Below are positions 23,273-31,519 of a DNA stretch of 64,000 bases, one piece after another. The position numbers and the translations under genes are program-made. Under the pieces are notes generated by a model. It had not been told where the DNA came from and searched no databases. It saw only the letters and a list, made by a program, of their open reading frames with translations. How positions within the stretch are numbered: the stretch's first letter is position 1; each line of letters begins with the position of its first letter. Source of the stretch: Bacillus sp. es.034 (lineage in GTDB: Bacteria > Bacillota > Bacilli > Bacillales > Bacillaceae_B); the NCBI RefSeq assembly GCF_002563655.1, contig NZ_PDIY01000001.1, forward strand, positions 3,384,001 to 3,448,000, written 5' to 3'.

Positions 23273-23782
23273 CTACATAATTTGACGAAATTTCAGCAGG
23301 AGCTCGATTTCTGTTTGACCTTTCCCAAGAGATTCGGCTATTTCTTCAATAGACATCCCCTTTTGCCTTAAAGTCAATACGTTTTCCAGGAGTGGGTCTT
23401 GTTCGGATTCTTTGGTTTGATCATCGGGGTCAGGTCCTTGGTCTTTCATCTGGTTATAAGCTTGTGAAGCACGCTTATAACCTGCACCTGTCCATTTTGT
23501 GACCTTGTCAGAAGCCTCGAGGTCCTCTTGTTCGTTCGCTTCGGTATGAAGGTTTTTTTCTTGGTCGTTATGAATTTGTGTACTGAACTTTCGCATGAAT
23601 TCATCATTTTCTTCTTTCATTTCAATCAGATAAGCTGAAATGATATCTTCCATTTCAACGATGATCTTTTTTTGCTCTTTTTCCATGTCTACAAAACGGT
23701 TTTGCCTTGAGTATAAAATGACGATTGAAAGCAGGGAAACGATATTTAGAAGAAAAGAAATAAAAAGTAGAAACGGAACCAC
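23273..23782 (-). CDS. swrB: SwrB-like swarming motility / flagellar export activator (YlxL)
   Basis: 169 residues: one N-terminal membrane segment (about 3-25, PFLLFISFLLNIVSLLSIVI), a coiled-coil region, an acidic linker, and a C-terminal helix-turn-helix-like end (LTLRQKGMSIEEIAESLGKG). The position between sigD and rpsB and this architecture match B. subtilis SwrB (YlxL), which activates flagellar type III export. GTG start at 23782 after AGGGTG. Unlike the usual picture, a strong terminator lies between sigD and this gene, so its expression may be partly independent. Assigned mainly by position and architecture. Confidence 0.78.
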   Translation of the reverse strand: MVPFLLFISFLLNIVSLLSIVILYSRQNRFVDMEKEQKKIIVEMEDIISAYLIEMKEENDEFMRKFSTQIHNDQEKNLHTEANEQEDLEASDKVTKWTGAGYKRASQAYNQMKDQGPDPDDQTKESEQDPLLENVLTLRQKGMSIEEIAESLGKGQTEIELLLKFRQIM

Positions 23783-23842
23783 GTCATCACCCTATTATGT
23801 TTTATTTAAATACTTCATTTTGCTTAGTTTATTCCGGCAAGT

Positions 23843-23883
23843 AAAAAGACTGCTCCCAAACGTGCATGTTACAGGGACAGTCT
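23843..23883 (-). terminator. Intrinsic terminator after sigD (end of fla/che operon)
   Basis: Minus strand AGACTGTCCC pairs with GGGAGCAGTCT (one bulge), followed by TTTTTAC. It lies about 50 bases after the sigD stop. Confidence 0.8.
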
Positions 23884-23933
23884 ATCAGCGTGTATGATTG
23901 TTGGTTTATTGCACCCTCATTTTTTCACAGCAT

Positions 23934-24692
23934 TTATGAACCAAGTAAATTTCGTAATTTGAAAATGGATTTTGAGTGAATCTGCGAAATCCTCGATGTG
24001 GACAGGCTCATGACTTCCCCGATTTCCGTCAGCGTCAGTTCTTCCTTATAGAATAAACTTAACACAAGCTGTTCTTTCTCTGAAAGAGTTAAGATCGTTT
24101 TCTCTAATTCATTCAGTTTTTCACCTTTCAATACTTCGTCTTCGGGTGAAATCGTTTTATGATCTTTTATGGAATAGTTTTGAGATTCGTGATCGTCATC
24201 CGTCAATTGCTCATCCATGGAAAGGACATTGGCAAAGAAATGCTCATTTGTTGTCTGGTATACTTCTTCAGTTGTCATTTCCAAAGAAGCGGCCACTTCC
24301 TCTGCGGTCACGTGGCGTAATAGCGTTTGTTCAAGTTCCACGGTCCTGGCCTCGATCTTCTTTGCCCGGTCCCTTGTAGACCGGGGAAGCCAGTCTTCTT
24401 TTCTCAGCCCATCAAGGATGGCCCCTCTGACCCGGAACGACGCATATGTATCAAACTTTAAATCTCTTGTAGGATCAAACTTCTGAAGTGCATCCAGTAA
24501 CCCCATCAAACCAAGACTCTTAATATCTTCTCTCGAGACGTTCCTTGGCAGGCCAATGGAAATTCGCTGCACATGATACGACACAAGTGGCATGTACTTT
24601 TTCACTAACATATCTCCGGCTTCTGTATCACGACTGTTGATCCATTTCTCCCAATATTGTTGTTCATCTGTTCGAGTGGATGGTTGAGACAT
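23934..24692 (-). CDS. sigD: RNA polymerase sigma factor SigD (FliA family)
   Basis: Alternative sigma factor for flagellin, motility and autolysin genes, held by FlgM until the hook is built. It has 252 residues with region 2 (DIKSLGLMGLLDALQKFDPTR, KFDTYASFRVRGAILD), region 3 and region 4 with a helix-turn-helix (LTLTEIGEVMSLSTSRISQI). It starts 75 bases after cheD and is the last gene before the operon terminator; distance from the promoter (about 26 kb) matters for the on/off motility switch known in B. subtilis. Confidence 0.97.
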   Translation of the reverse strand: MSQPSTRTDEQQYWEKWINSRDTEAGDMLVKKYMPLVSYHVQRISIGLPRNVSREDIKSLGLMGLLDALQKFDPTRDLKFDTYASFRVRGAILDGLRKEDWLPRSTRDRAKKIEARTVELEQTLLRHVTAEEVAASLEMTTEEVYQTTNEHFFANVLSMDEQLTDDDHESQNYSIKDHKTISPEDEVLKGEKLNELEKTILTLSEKEQLVLSLFYKEELTLTEIGEVMSLSTSRISQIHSKSIFKLRNLLGS

Positions 24693-24767
24693 AAGAATCC
24701 TCCTTGCTGACTAATACTTTCATGGTATCGTTTAATGATTGCTTTTACCTGAGCAGAATGAATGACT

Positions 24768-25265
24768 TCACAGTTCCTTTGTACCTTCATTTACCGTACG
24801 CACCTGAAGAATCCCGGTGGACGTGAAGAATTCGATCGTTCTTCCTTTGTTGCCGCCTAAATCCTCGGAAATTACCGGCATTCCATGCTTAGAAAGGGCA
24901 ACTTTAACAGCTTCCGCATTTCGTGGGCCGATCCTCATGACGTCACTCTTAGATTGAAATTGAAACATTTGTGCACCGCCGGCCATTTTGCACCGAAGTC
25001 TTTTAATGTTTGCTCCACGGTTTCTTAGTTGACCTATTAGTTCGTCGATCCCTGTGTCGGCGTATTTGGCGGGATTTGATTTTATTTCATTTCCGATCGA
25101 TGAGTGAGGGAGCATCACATGGACCATCCCGGCCATCTTGAGAAAATCATCATATAAAACGACCCCGACGCACGATCCAAGGCCCGAGGTGCGAATCGAA
25201 CCCTCGCCCTCGACGATATTCATATCCGCAATTCCGACCTTTACAACAGTGCTGATGCCTATCAT
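24768..25265 (-). CDS. cheD: Chemoreceptor glutamine deamidase CheD
   Basis: Deamidates receptor glutamines and in Bacillus partners with CheC to tune adaptation. It has 165 residues with the catalytic Cys-His pair visible in GLGSCVGVVLYDD and GMVHVMLPHS. Its ATG overlaps the cheC stop by four bases (ATGA), supporting coupled synthesis of the two partners. Confidence 0.96.
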   Translation of the reverse strand: MIGISTVVKVGIADMNIVEGEGSIRTSGLGSCVGVVLYDDFLKMAGMVHVMLPHSSIGNEIKSNPAKYADTGIDELIGQLRNRGANIKRLRCKMAGGAQMFQFQSKSDVMRIGPRNAEAVKVALSKHGMPVISEDLGGNKGRTIEFFTSTGILQVRTVNEGTKEL

Positions 25266-25897
25266 AGACTTACACCCAATGATTGAAAAATGATTTCAAA
25301 GGATTCGGGATCCGGCAGGAGGAAAAAGTGCCCCTTCACACTTTCCGACTCCTCTACTTCCTCTTCTTTCAATGCAGTGTCTATGACGATTGCATAATCA
25401 CTTACCTGGGATATTTCTAGTAAACCAAAACCGATAACAGCACCTGCCATGTCAACGGATAGAGCAGGAACGGACGGGAGAAGCTTAAGATTTGTAAAGT
25501 CCGACAGGGAGGATAAATATGAACCCGAAAGAATATTCCCCAATTCCTGCATGGCAGATAGCCCCAGTTCTGAATAAGGCGGGGCATTAAATGAGAAGGA
25601 GCGATCCTGGATCATGCTTTGGATATACATGGACGCCTGTTCCAGTGGCAATAGAAAGAACATGCTACCCGGTGCATCCCCTTCAATCCGTAAGAATACA
25701 CTTACGACCACATTGTCAGGACCTCCCGCCATTTCCATCATCTCATCAAATGAAACGACTTGAACGCTCGGTACTTTCATGTCAATCTTTTTATCAAGCA
25801 GGGTGGAAAGGGCAGTCGCAGCATGCCCCGCCCCTATATTACCGATTTCTTTCAATATATCTAAATGCATCGATGATATCTTTTTTTCGTAGCCCAA
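25262..25897 (-). CDS. cheC: CheY-P phosphatase CheC
   Basis: Dephosphorylates CheY-P; activity is raised by CheD. It has 211 residues with two copies of the phosphatase motif: LKEIGNIGAGHAATAL and MQELGNILSGSYLSSL, each with the conserved Glu and Asn. It begins with TTG (25897) after GGGGAGAG. It overlaps cheD by 4 bases. Confidence 0.96.
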   Translation of the reverse strand: MGYEKKISSMHLDILKEIGNIGAGHAATALSTLLDKKIDMKVPSVQVVSFDEMMEMAGGPDNVVVSVFLRIEGDAPGSMFFLLPLEQASMYIQSMIQDRSFSFNAPPYSELGLSAMQELGNILSGSYLSSLSDFTNLKLLPSVPALSVDMAGAVIGFGLLEISQVSDYAIVIDTALKEEEVEESESVKGHFFLLPDPESFEIIFQSLGVSL

Positions 25898-25911
25898 ACT
25901 ATTCTCTCCCC

Positions 25912-26358
25912 TTAGATGGATTGAAGTATTTTATCTAAATGGAGAACAATCAGAAGTCGTTTGTTTTGCTTTACGACTCCGCCGATGTACTCAGCTTCGA
26001 CGACTCCCACAACTTCCGGGGAGGGTTCAATCGATTCTCTGGAAACATCCAGCACATCATTGGCAGCATCCACGATCAGACCAACCTCTTTGTCCTCTAA
26101 TCCTGCAATGATCACACGTGTACTGTCAGTAGGTTCTGAAACTGGTAAATCGAATCGGCTCCTTAAGTCGATGATTGGTGTCACAACCCCGCGCAGGTTG
26201 ATCACCCCTTTAACATAGGAGGCAGTTCTCGGAACTCTTGTAATATGTTCGAGCTTCTCGATGGATCGCACCTGGTGCACTGGAATGGCGTATTCCTTAT
26301 CCACCAATTGAAATACGATAAGCTTTAGATCTTCCACTGTATCTATGATTTCACTCAT
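25912..26358 (-). CDS. cheW: Chemotaxis coupling protein CheW
   Basis: Links chemoreceptors to CheA. It has 148 residues, a single CheW domain (LIVFQLVDKEYAIPVHQVRS... VKGVINLRGVVTPIIDLR). ATG follows AGGAGGTAA. It lies 12 bases after cheA and 14 before cheC. Confidence 0.96.
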   Translation of the reverse strand: MSEIIDTVEDLKLIVFQLVDKEYAIPVHQVRSIEKLEHITRVPRTASYVKGVINLRGVVTPIIDLRSRFDLPVSEPTDSTRVIIAGLEDKEVGLIVDAANDVLDVSRESIEPSPEVVGVVEAEYIGGVVKQNKRLLIVLHLDKILQSI

Positions 26359-26370
26359 TACCCTTACCTC

Positions 26371-28407
26371 CTATTTTATTAACGCATTGCAATCAACGAT
26401 CAGCGCTACTTGCCCGTCCCCTAAAATGGTCGCACCAGAGATCGCAAATACATCGTTCAAATAATTCCCTAAGGATTTCAATACAACTTCCTGCTGCCCA
26501 ATAAAGGAATCGACGACTAACCCAGCCATTTTTTCACCTTTTCTCACTATGACAACAGAATACAATTCTTCCTCCTCAGAATGTTTCGGTACCTCAAATA
26601 CATCCTCGAGGAACAGCAATGGTACGACTTTCCCTCTGAAATCGATCACTCTCTGATTATGAGCTTTCATGATTTCTTCCTTTTTCACAATTGCCGTCTC
26701 AATAATGGAAGTGAGGGGAATGGCATACTTTTCTTCTTGGATTTCCACCAGCATGACAGAAATGATGGAAAGGGTGAGCGGCAATTGGATAGAAAACAAT
26801 GAACCCTGCCCTTCCGTGGAATCAATCGTAATGGAACCACCCAGAGACTCGATCGTCGCTTTTACTACATCCAATCCGACTCCCCTTCCGGATATATCCG
26901 AAATTTGTTCGGCTGTAGAGAACCCTGAAGCAAGTATCAGTTCATAGATTTGTCGATCAGTTAATGTATGAGCGGCTTCATCTGTAACGATTCCTTTCTG
27001 GATTGCTTTCTCGAGGACCCTCTCTTTGTTGATTCCTGCGCCATCGTCTTCCAGTTCGATAAACACATGATTCCCACTATGATACGCTTTCAGTTTGACG
27101 GTACCCTGTTCCGGCTTACCATTTTTCACCCGGAGTTCCGGCATTTCAATACCATGATCCAATGCGTTTCGTATCAAGTGAACAAGGGGATCACCTATTT
27201 CATCTATTACCGTTCGGTCAAGTTCTGTTTCTGCCCCGATGATATCTAATTCGATTTTTTTATTCAAATCCCGTGCAAGCTGCCTGACCATTCGTGGAAA
27301 ACGATTAAATACGGTTTCAACAGGAACCATACGCATATTCAGGATGATGTTTTGCAAATCCCCTGATATTCTTGTCATTCTTTCCACTGTTTCATTTAAC
27401 TCAGGATTATTCAAATCTTTGGAGATTTGTTCTAATCTCCCTCTATCAATGACCAGCTCCTCAAATAGATTCATAAGGACATCCAGTCGTTCAATATTGA
27501 CACGAATCGTTTTGTTGGAAGGATTCGAATGTTTCGTCACGTTGCCGGCAGGTTTAGAAGTTTCCTGGCCTTTCTCTTCCACTTCTTTCTGAACCGGTTC
27601 TGTATGGGCATCCTCCACTTTATTCTTATTCTCGAGATGCAGGCTCGTGAGTTCCACAACAGAGACTTCGTCCACTTCAGAAACTTTACGCACCGCACTC
27701 TCTATATGTACGGCGTCTTCTTTTGACACAACGGCAATGACGAAGGATTGGTCGAATTGCTCCTCCTCAAGCTGATCTACAGTCGGAAGGGACTTGATGA
27801 CTTCACCTAATTTCCCCAACACTTCAAAGACCATATACACCCTAGCAGCTTTAAGCAGGCAATCTTCCCGGAGTGTAACGGAGATTTCAAAACAACGGAA
27901 TCCTTGTTCTTGGGATTGTTCGATTACCGTTTGCTCAAAGGCTTCATATTGCATGGATGATGTCTGTCTTTCAGCGGTTTCCGCCGTTGCAGCGACCTCG
28001 CTGTCAACAAGCGCTGCGTGTAGACTTTCCCCTTTTTCTATGGCCTCAAGCATCGCTACCACTTCTGTGACATCCCGCTTACCATCTCCTCCATCGGCAA
28101 TGGAGAACACCATGGCTTCAAGATCATCGACGGATTTAAACACCACATCCAATATTTCAGGTGACACCTTTATTTTTTCATTCCGGATGGCATCAAGAAC
28201 ATTTTCCATTTTATGGGTAAGGTTTGCTAGATCCTCATATCCCATTGTGGCAGACATTCCTTTAAGGGTATGTGCTGATCGAAAGATTTCATTGACAATC
28301 GTAAGATCTTCCGGGTTTTTCTCCAATTCCAGCAATTGCTCATTGCAGGTTTGCAGATTTTCTTTACTTTCTTCTATAAACACTTCTAAGTATTGACTCA
28401 GCTCCAT
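26371..28407 (-). CDS. cheA: Chemotaxis histidine kinase CheA
   Basis: Phosphorylates CheY and CheB in response to receptors. It has 678 residues: Hpt/P1 with the phospho-His in FRSAHTLKGMSATMG (near residue 46), a P2 CheY-binding region, dimerisation P3, HATPase (VIDEIGDPLVHLIRNALDHG, FSTAEQISDISGRGVGLDVV) and CheW-like P5. The ATG at 28407 is chosen (AGAGGTG); a GTG three codons upstream overlaps that site. Confidence 0.97.
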   Translation of the reverse strand: MELSQYLEVFIEESKENLQTCNEQLLELEKNPEDLTIVNEIFRSAHTLKGMSATMGYEDLANLTHKMENVLDAIRNEKIKVSPEILDVVFKSVDDLEAMVFSIADGGDGKRDVTEVVAMLEAIEKGESLHAALVDSEVAATAETAERQTSSMQYEAFEQTVIEQSQEQGFRCFEISVTLREDCLLKAARVYMVFEVLGKLGEVIKSLPTVDQLEEEQFDQSFVIAVVSKEDAVHIESAVRKVSEVDEVSVVELTSLHLENKNKVEDAHTEPVQKEVEEKGQETSKPAGNVTKHSNPSNKTIRVNIERLDVLMNLFEELVIDRGRLEQISKDLNNPELNETVERMTRISGDLQNIILNMRMVPVETVFNRFPRMVRQLARDLNKKIELDIIGAETELDRTVIDEIGDPLVHLIRNALDHGIEMPELRVKNGKPEQGTVKLKAYHSGNHVFIELEDDGAGINKERVLEKAIQKGIVTDEAAHTLTDRQIYELILASGFSTAEQISDISGRGVGLDVVKATIESLGGSITIDSTEGQGSLFSIQLPLTLSIISVMLVEIQEEKYAIPLTSIIETAIVKKEEIMKAHNQRVIDFRGKVVPLLFLEDVFEVPKHSEEEELYSVVIVRKGEKMAGLVVDSFIGQQEVVLKSLGNYLNDVFAISGATILGDGQVALIVDCNALIK

Positions 28408-28422
28408 GTGCTCCACACCTCT

Positions 28423-29499
28423 CTACACCATGTACGTCATAATTGATCGAGGGATATCCCCGATATGTTCCACCTTATCCACTAACTTTGTAGCGATTGC
28501 CGATTTCGGCATCCCGAACACAATACAAGTCTCCCTTGATTCTGCAATAGCTTTCACTTCGCCTTGCTTTTTTAGCTCTATCAGTCCTTCCGAACCATCC
28601 GAACCCATCCCGGTCAAAACCACAGCTATTTTGGCATAATGTCGAATCAGGCTTGCGGACTCAAACAAGATGTCAACCGAAGGTCTATGACCATTTCTCG
28701 GTTCCACTTTCGAAAGCTCAATCGATAATTGACCGCCCGTTTCTACCACCTTTGTATGTACACCACCCGGGGCAATATAGGCCGTTCCTTTTGCGAGGAT
28801 TTCACCGTGTTCGGCTTCCTTCACATGTATCGACGCTTGACCATCCAACCGGTTGGCGAGTGATCTTGTAAAGCCCGGGGGCATATGCTGAACGACAACG
28901 ATTGGTGCATCCAGCTGACGGGGTAACCCTGTTAATACATTTTGTAAGGCACGGGGGCCACCCGTCGATGTTCCGATCAGAATCATCTTAGGGGAACCCA
29001 CACCCCATGTACGATCAATCGGTAATGTTCCTGTCATTTCAAGTGAGCCCATTCCAGGGTCATTTGCTGTTTCCCTCTGTAACGTCCTGGTTATTTTCGT
29101 CACATTCACCTTGCTTGCAGCCACTACTTTTTCAATCATTTCATCTTGAATCTTATGAAGATCCAATGAAATGGTCCCAGATGGTTTCGCAACGAAATCA
29201 ACAGCTCCAAGCTCCATGGCCTTAACGGTCTCATCTGCTCCGTCAATGGTAGTGGAAGAAAGCATGACGACAGGGACAGGACACTCTTCCATAATTTTCC
29301 TTAACGCATCTATCCCATTCATCTTTGGCATTTCTACATCAAGGGTTACGACATCGGGTCGAAGTCTCTTAATCTTAGCTATCGCGTCTTCTCCATTCCT
29401 TGCAATCCCTATCACTTCTAGCTGTTTGGTGCTCGTTAAAAATTCACTGATAAGTTTCCTCATAAATGCTGAATCATCTACAACTAGAACCTTTTTCAT
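28423..29499 (-). CDS. cheB: Protein-glutamate methylesterase/deamidase CheB
   Basis: Response regulator that removes receptor methyl groups. It has 358 residues: receiver domain with phospho-acceptor Asp in DVVTLDVEMPKMNG, then methylesterase domain with catalytic Ser in GTSTGGPRAL, His in VVQHMPPGFT and Asp in LTGMGSDGSEG. ATG 29499, 10 bases after flhG. Confidence 0.97.
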   Translation of the reverse strand: MKKVLVVDDSAFMRKLISEFLTSTKQLEVIGIARNGEDAIAKIKRLRPDVVTLDVEMPKMNGIDALRKIMEECPVPVVMLSSTTIDGADETVKAMELGAVDFVAKPSGTISLDLHKIQDEMIEKVVAASKVNVTKITRTLQRETANDPGMGSLEMTGTLPIDRTWGVGSPKMILIGTSTGGPRALQNVLTGLPRQLDAPIVVVQHMPPGFTRSLANRLDGQASIHVKEAEHGEILAKGTAYIAPGGVHTKVVETGGQLSIELSKVEPRNGHRPSVDILFESASLIRHYAKIAVVLTGMGSDGSEGLIELKKQGEVKAIAESRETCIVFGMPKSAIATKLVDKVEHIGDIPRSIMTYMV

Positions 29500-29508
29500 T
29501 CAGGGCTT

Positions 29509-30369
29509 TTACCTCCCAAAAAATAATTTTCGAATTGACCTTACAAACCCTGTCCCTTTACGTTCTCTTGACTCCCTCGTACCTGTCAGGCGATGCACCA
29601 TCGTATGCAGACTCAGTGTCATGGCTGATGCAGGATACCCCACAACGATCGGCGTTTGGTGAACGACGGCCTTCCTGACAGTTGAATCCTCTGGAAGCAC
29701 ACCCAGGGATACGATTTCCTTGTGAAGGAACTTCCTCATTGTTTCTTGTAATCTAGTAATGGTTTGAAGTCCTTCATTCTTGAATTCCGCCCGATTACAT
29801 AACAGATAGAAGGGTTTCTCCCCGTCCTTCATGTAGATGTATTTCATCATAGAATAGGCATCGGTAATGGAGGTCGGTTCTGGAGTCGTGACAACGATGA
29901 TTTCATCCATGGCGAGGAGAAATTCAAGTGTTTCCTTCGTGGCACCTGCCCCCATATCGAATAGAATATAATCATACTTATGAATCGCATATTCCATTAC
30001 TTCGAAAAAGCGTTCCATCTGACTTTCTTTCCACTCCACAATATCCTTTAGGCCATTACCCCCACTTATGTAAGAGATACCATGAATATTTTCACATATA
30101 ATTGTGTCGATATCTAGTTCTTTTTCCTCAATATAATCCATGATGGAGTATGAATGATGGCTTCCAAGTAAAATATGAATGTTTCCCATCCCTATATCCA
30201 TATCAAATAATAGTACCTTCTTATTCTCTTTACCAAGGAGGATGGAGAGGTTTGTAGATATATTCGATTTACCGACCCCTCCCTTTCCACTTACGATCGC
30301 AATCGTTTTAGCAGGTTCAGAACCCGTGTGGAGCATTTTTCTCCTCAGGTTATATGCTTGATCTTTCAT
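29509..30369 (-). CDS. flhG: MinD-like ATPase FlhG (YlxH)
   Basis: P-loop ATPase controlling number and placement of flagella and partner of FlhF. It has 286 residues with the deviant Walker motif GKGGVGKSNIS near residue 30, and LLFDMDIGMGN. An N-terminal arginine-containing peptide (MKDQAYNLRRKM), which stimulates FlhF GTPase in the family, is present. The gene overlaps flhF by 20 bases. Confidence 0.95.
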   Translation of the reverse strand: MKDQAYNLRRKMLHTGSEPAKTIAIVSGKGGVGKSNISTNLSILLGKENKKVLLFDMDIGMGNIHILLGSHHSYSIMDYIEEKELDIDTIICENIHGISYISGGNGLKDIVEWKESQMERFFEVMEYAIHKYDYILFDMGAGATKETLEFLLAMDEIIVVTTPEPTSITDAYSMMKYIYMKDGEKPFYLLCNRAEFKNEGLQTITRLQETMRKFLHKEIVSLGVLPEDSTVRKAVVHQTPIVVGYPASAMTLSLHTMVHRLTGTRESRERKGTGFVRSIRKLFFGR

Positions 30370-31519
30370 AGCTGAATCCTTTCATGAGCATACTTACGAT
30401 CTCATCCTCTTTCACCTCGGTAATATCCTCGGGGACATCCTGACCATTCGTTACGTAGGCTGCACCGATCTTTACCTCAGACATCATATTGATCATGCTG
30501 CCGTAGCTTGATGTCTCGTCTGATTTCGTAAAAATGAAACGGTCAATATCAATAGAAGAAAATTGAGAAATGATTTCCCTCATATCCCGCTCTTTACTTG
30601 TTAATGACAGAACCAGGTAGGTTTCCATTTGATGATCGAAATCGATGATCTTTTGCAAATCCTCTACATATTTTCTTTCCCTGAAGTTACGACCAGCTGT
30701 ATCAATGAATACATGATCGTAGTCCACGAACTTGTCGATTGCTTTTTTGAAGTCCTCCATTTTATAGACCACTTCAACAGGGACGTTCAGGAGGCCCGCA
30801 TAGGTTTTCAATTGTTCGATCGCCGCAATCCGGTAGGTGTCCGTGGTGATAAAAGCTATTTTCATGCGTTTCTCTATCACAGCTTCAGCGGCCATTTTGG
30901 CAAGAGTCGTCGTTTTACCCACACCCGTAGGGCCAATGACATTGATATATTTCCGTTTATAACTTATGCCACCAAAGGCAATTTCTTTTAAAAAGTGGTG
31001 AAAAAAGCGTTTCACTTCTTTGTGAGCCCATTCATCCTTATTGACTGGTTGAATCGATTCATTTTTGATACTCTCTTCCATCGCATCACCCAATTGAAAC
31101 AGAGCAGCGTCACTAACGTCCTGGTTCTTAAGATGGAGTAGAATTTCCTTTACATCATCACTGAATTTTTCAAATTGGTTCCTGGAATTCATAGAAGAAA
31201 TCATTTGCTTTAATTCCTTTATTTCTGTTTCTACCAATCGATTGGAATTATATTCAGTCTTCTTTTCTCTTACCAAGGCTGGTTGAATGACCGGTGGTGA
31301 AGCTTGCATCGTTTTCACCCGGCTGATTTCCAGCTTTTCATTTTCAACCTCCGGGTCAATGGCTGCGATGACTTGAATCATTTTTTTCTTGAACAATCCA
31401 ATAAAGCCTCCTGTGTATGAGACTTTGGAATTTAGAATGACTGCATCTTCACCCAGTTCTGCCCTAACCTTCTTCATTGCTTCATTCATGGATGGAGCCG
31501 TGTACTTCTTTACTTTCAT
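30350..31519 (-). CDS. flhF: SRP-family GTPase FlhF
   Basis: Signal-recognition-particle-like GTPase that recruits early flagellar parts and sets position. It has 389 residues: an N-terminal B domain (MKVKKYTAPSMNEAMKKVRA), a helical N domain and the G domain with [45 protein letters not shown]. Overlaps flhA by 4 bases and flhG by 20. Confidence 0.96.
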   Translation of the reverse strand: MKVKKYTAPSMNEAMKKVRAELGEDAVILNSKVSYTGGFIGLFKKKMIQVIAAIDPEVENEKLEISRVKTMQASPPVIQPALVREKKTEYNSNRLVETEIKELKQMISSMNSRNQFEKFSDDVKEILLHLKNQDVSDAALFQLGDAMEESIKNESIQPVNKDEWAHKEVKRFFHHFLKEIAFGGISYKRKYINVIGPTGVGKTTTLAKMAAEAVIEKRMKIAFITTDTYRIAAIEQLKTYAGLLNVPVEVVYKMEDFKKAIDKFVDYDHVFIDTAGRNFRERKYVEDLQKIIDFDHQMETYLVLSLTSKERDMREIISQFSSIDIDRFIFTKSDETSSYGSMINMMSEVKIGAAYVTNGQDVPEDITEVKEDEIVSMLMKGFSYERSSI

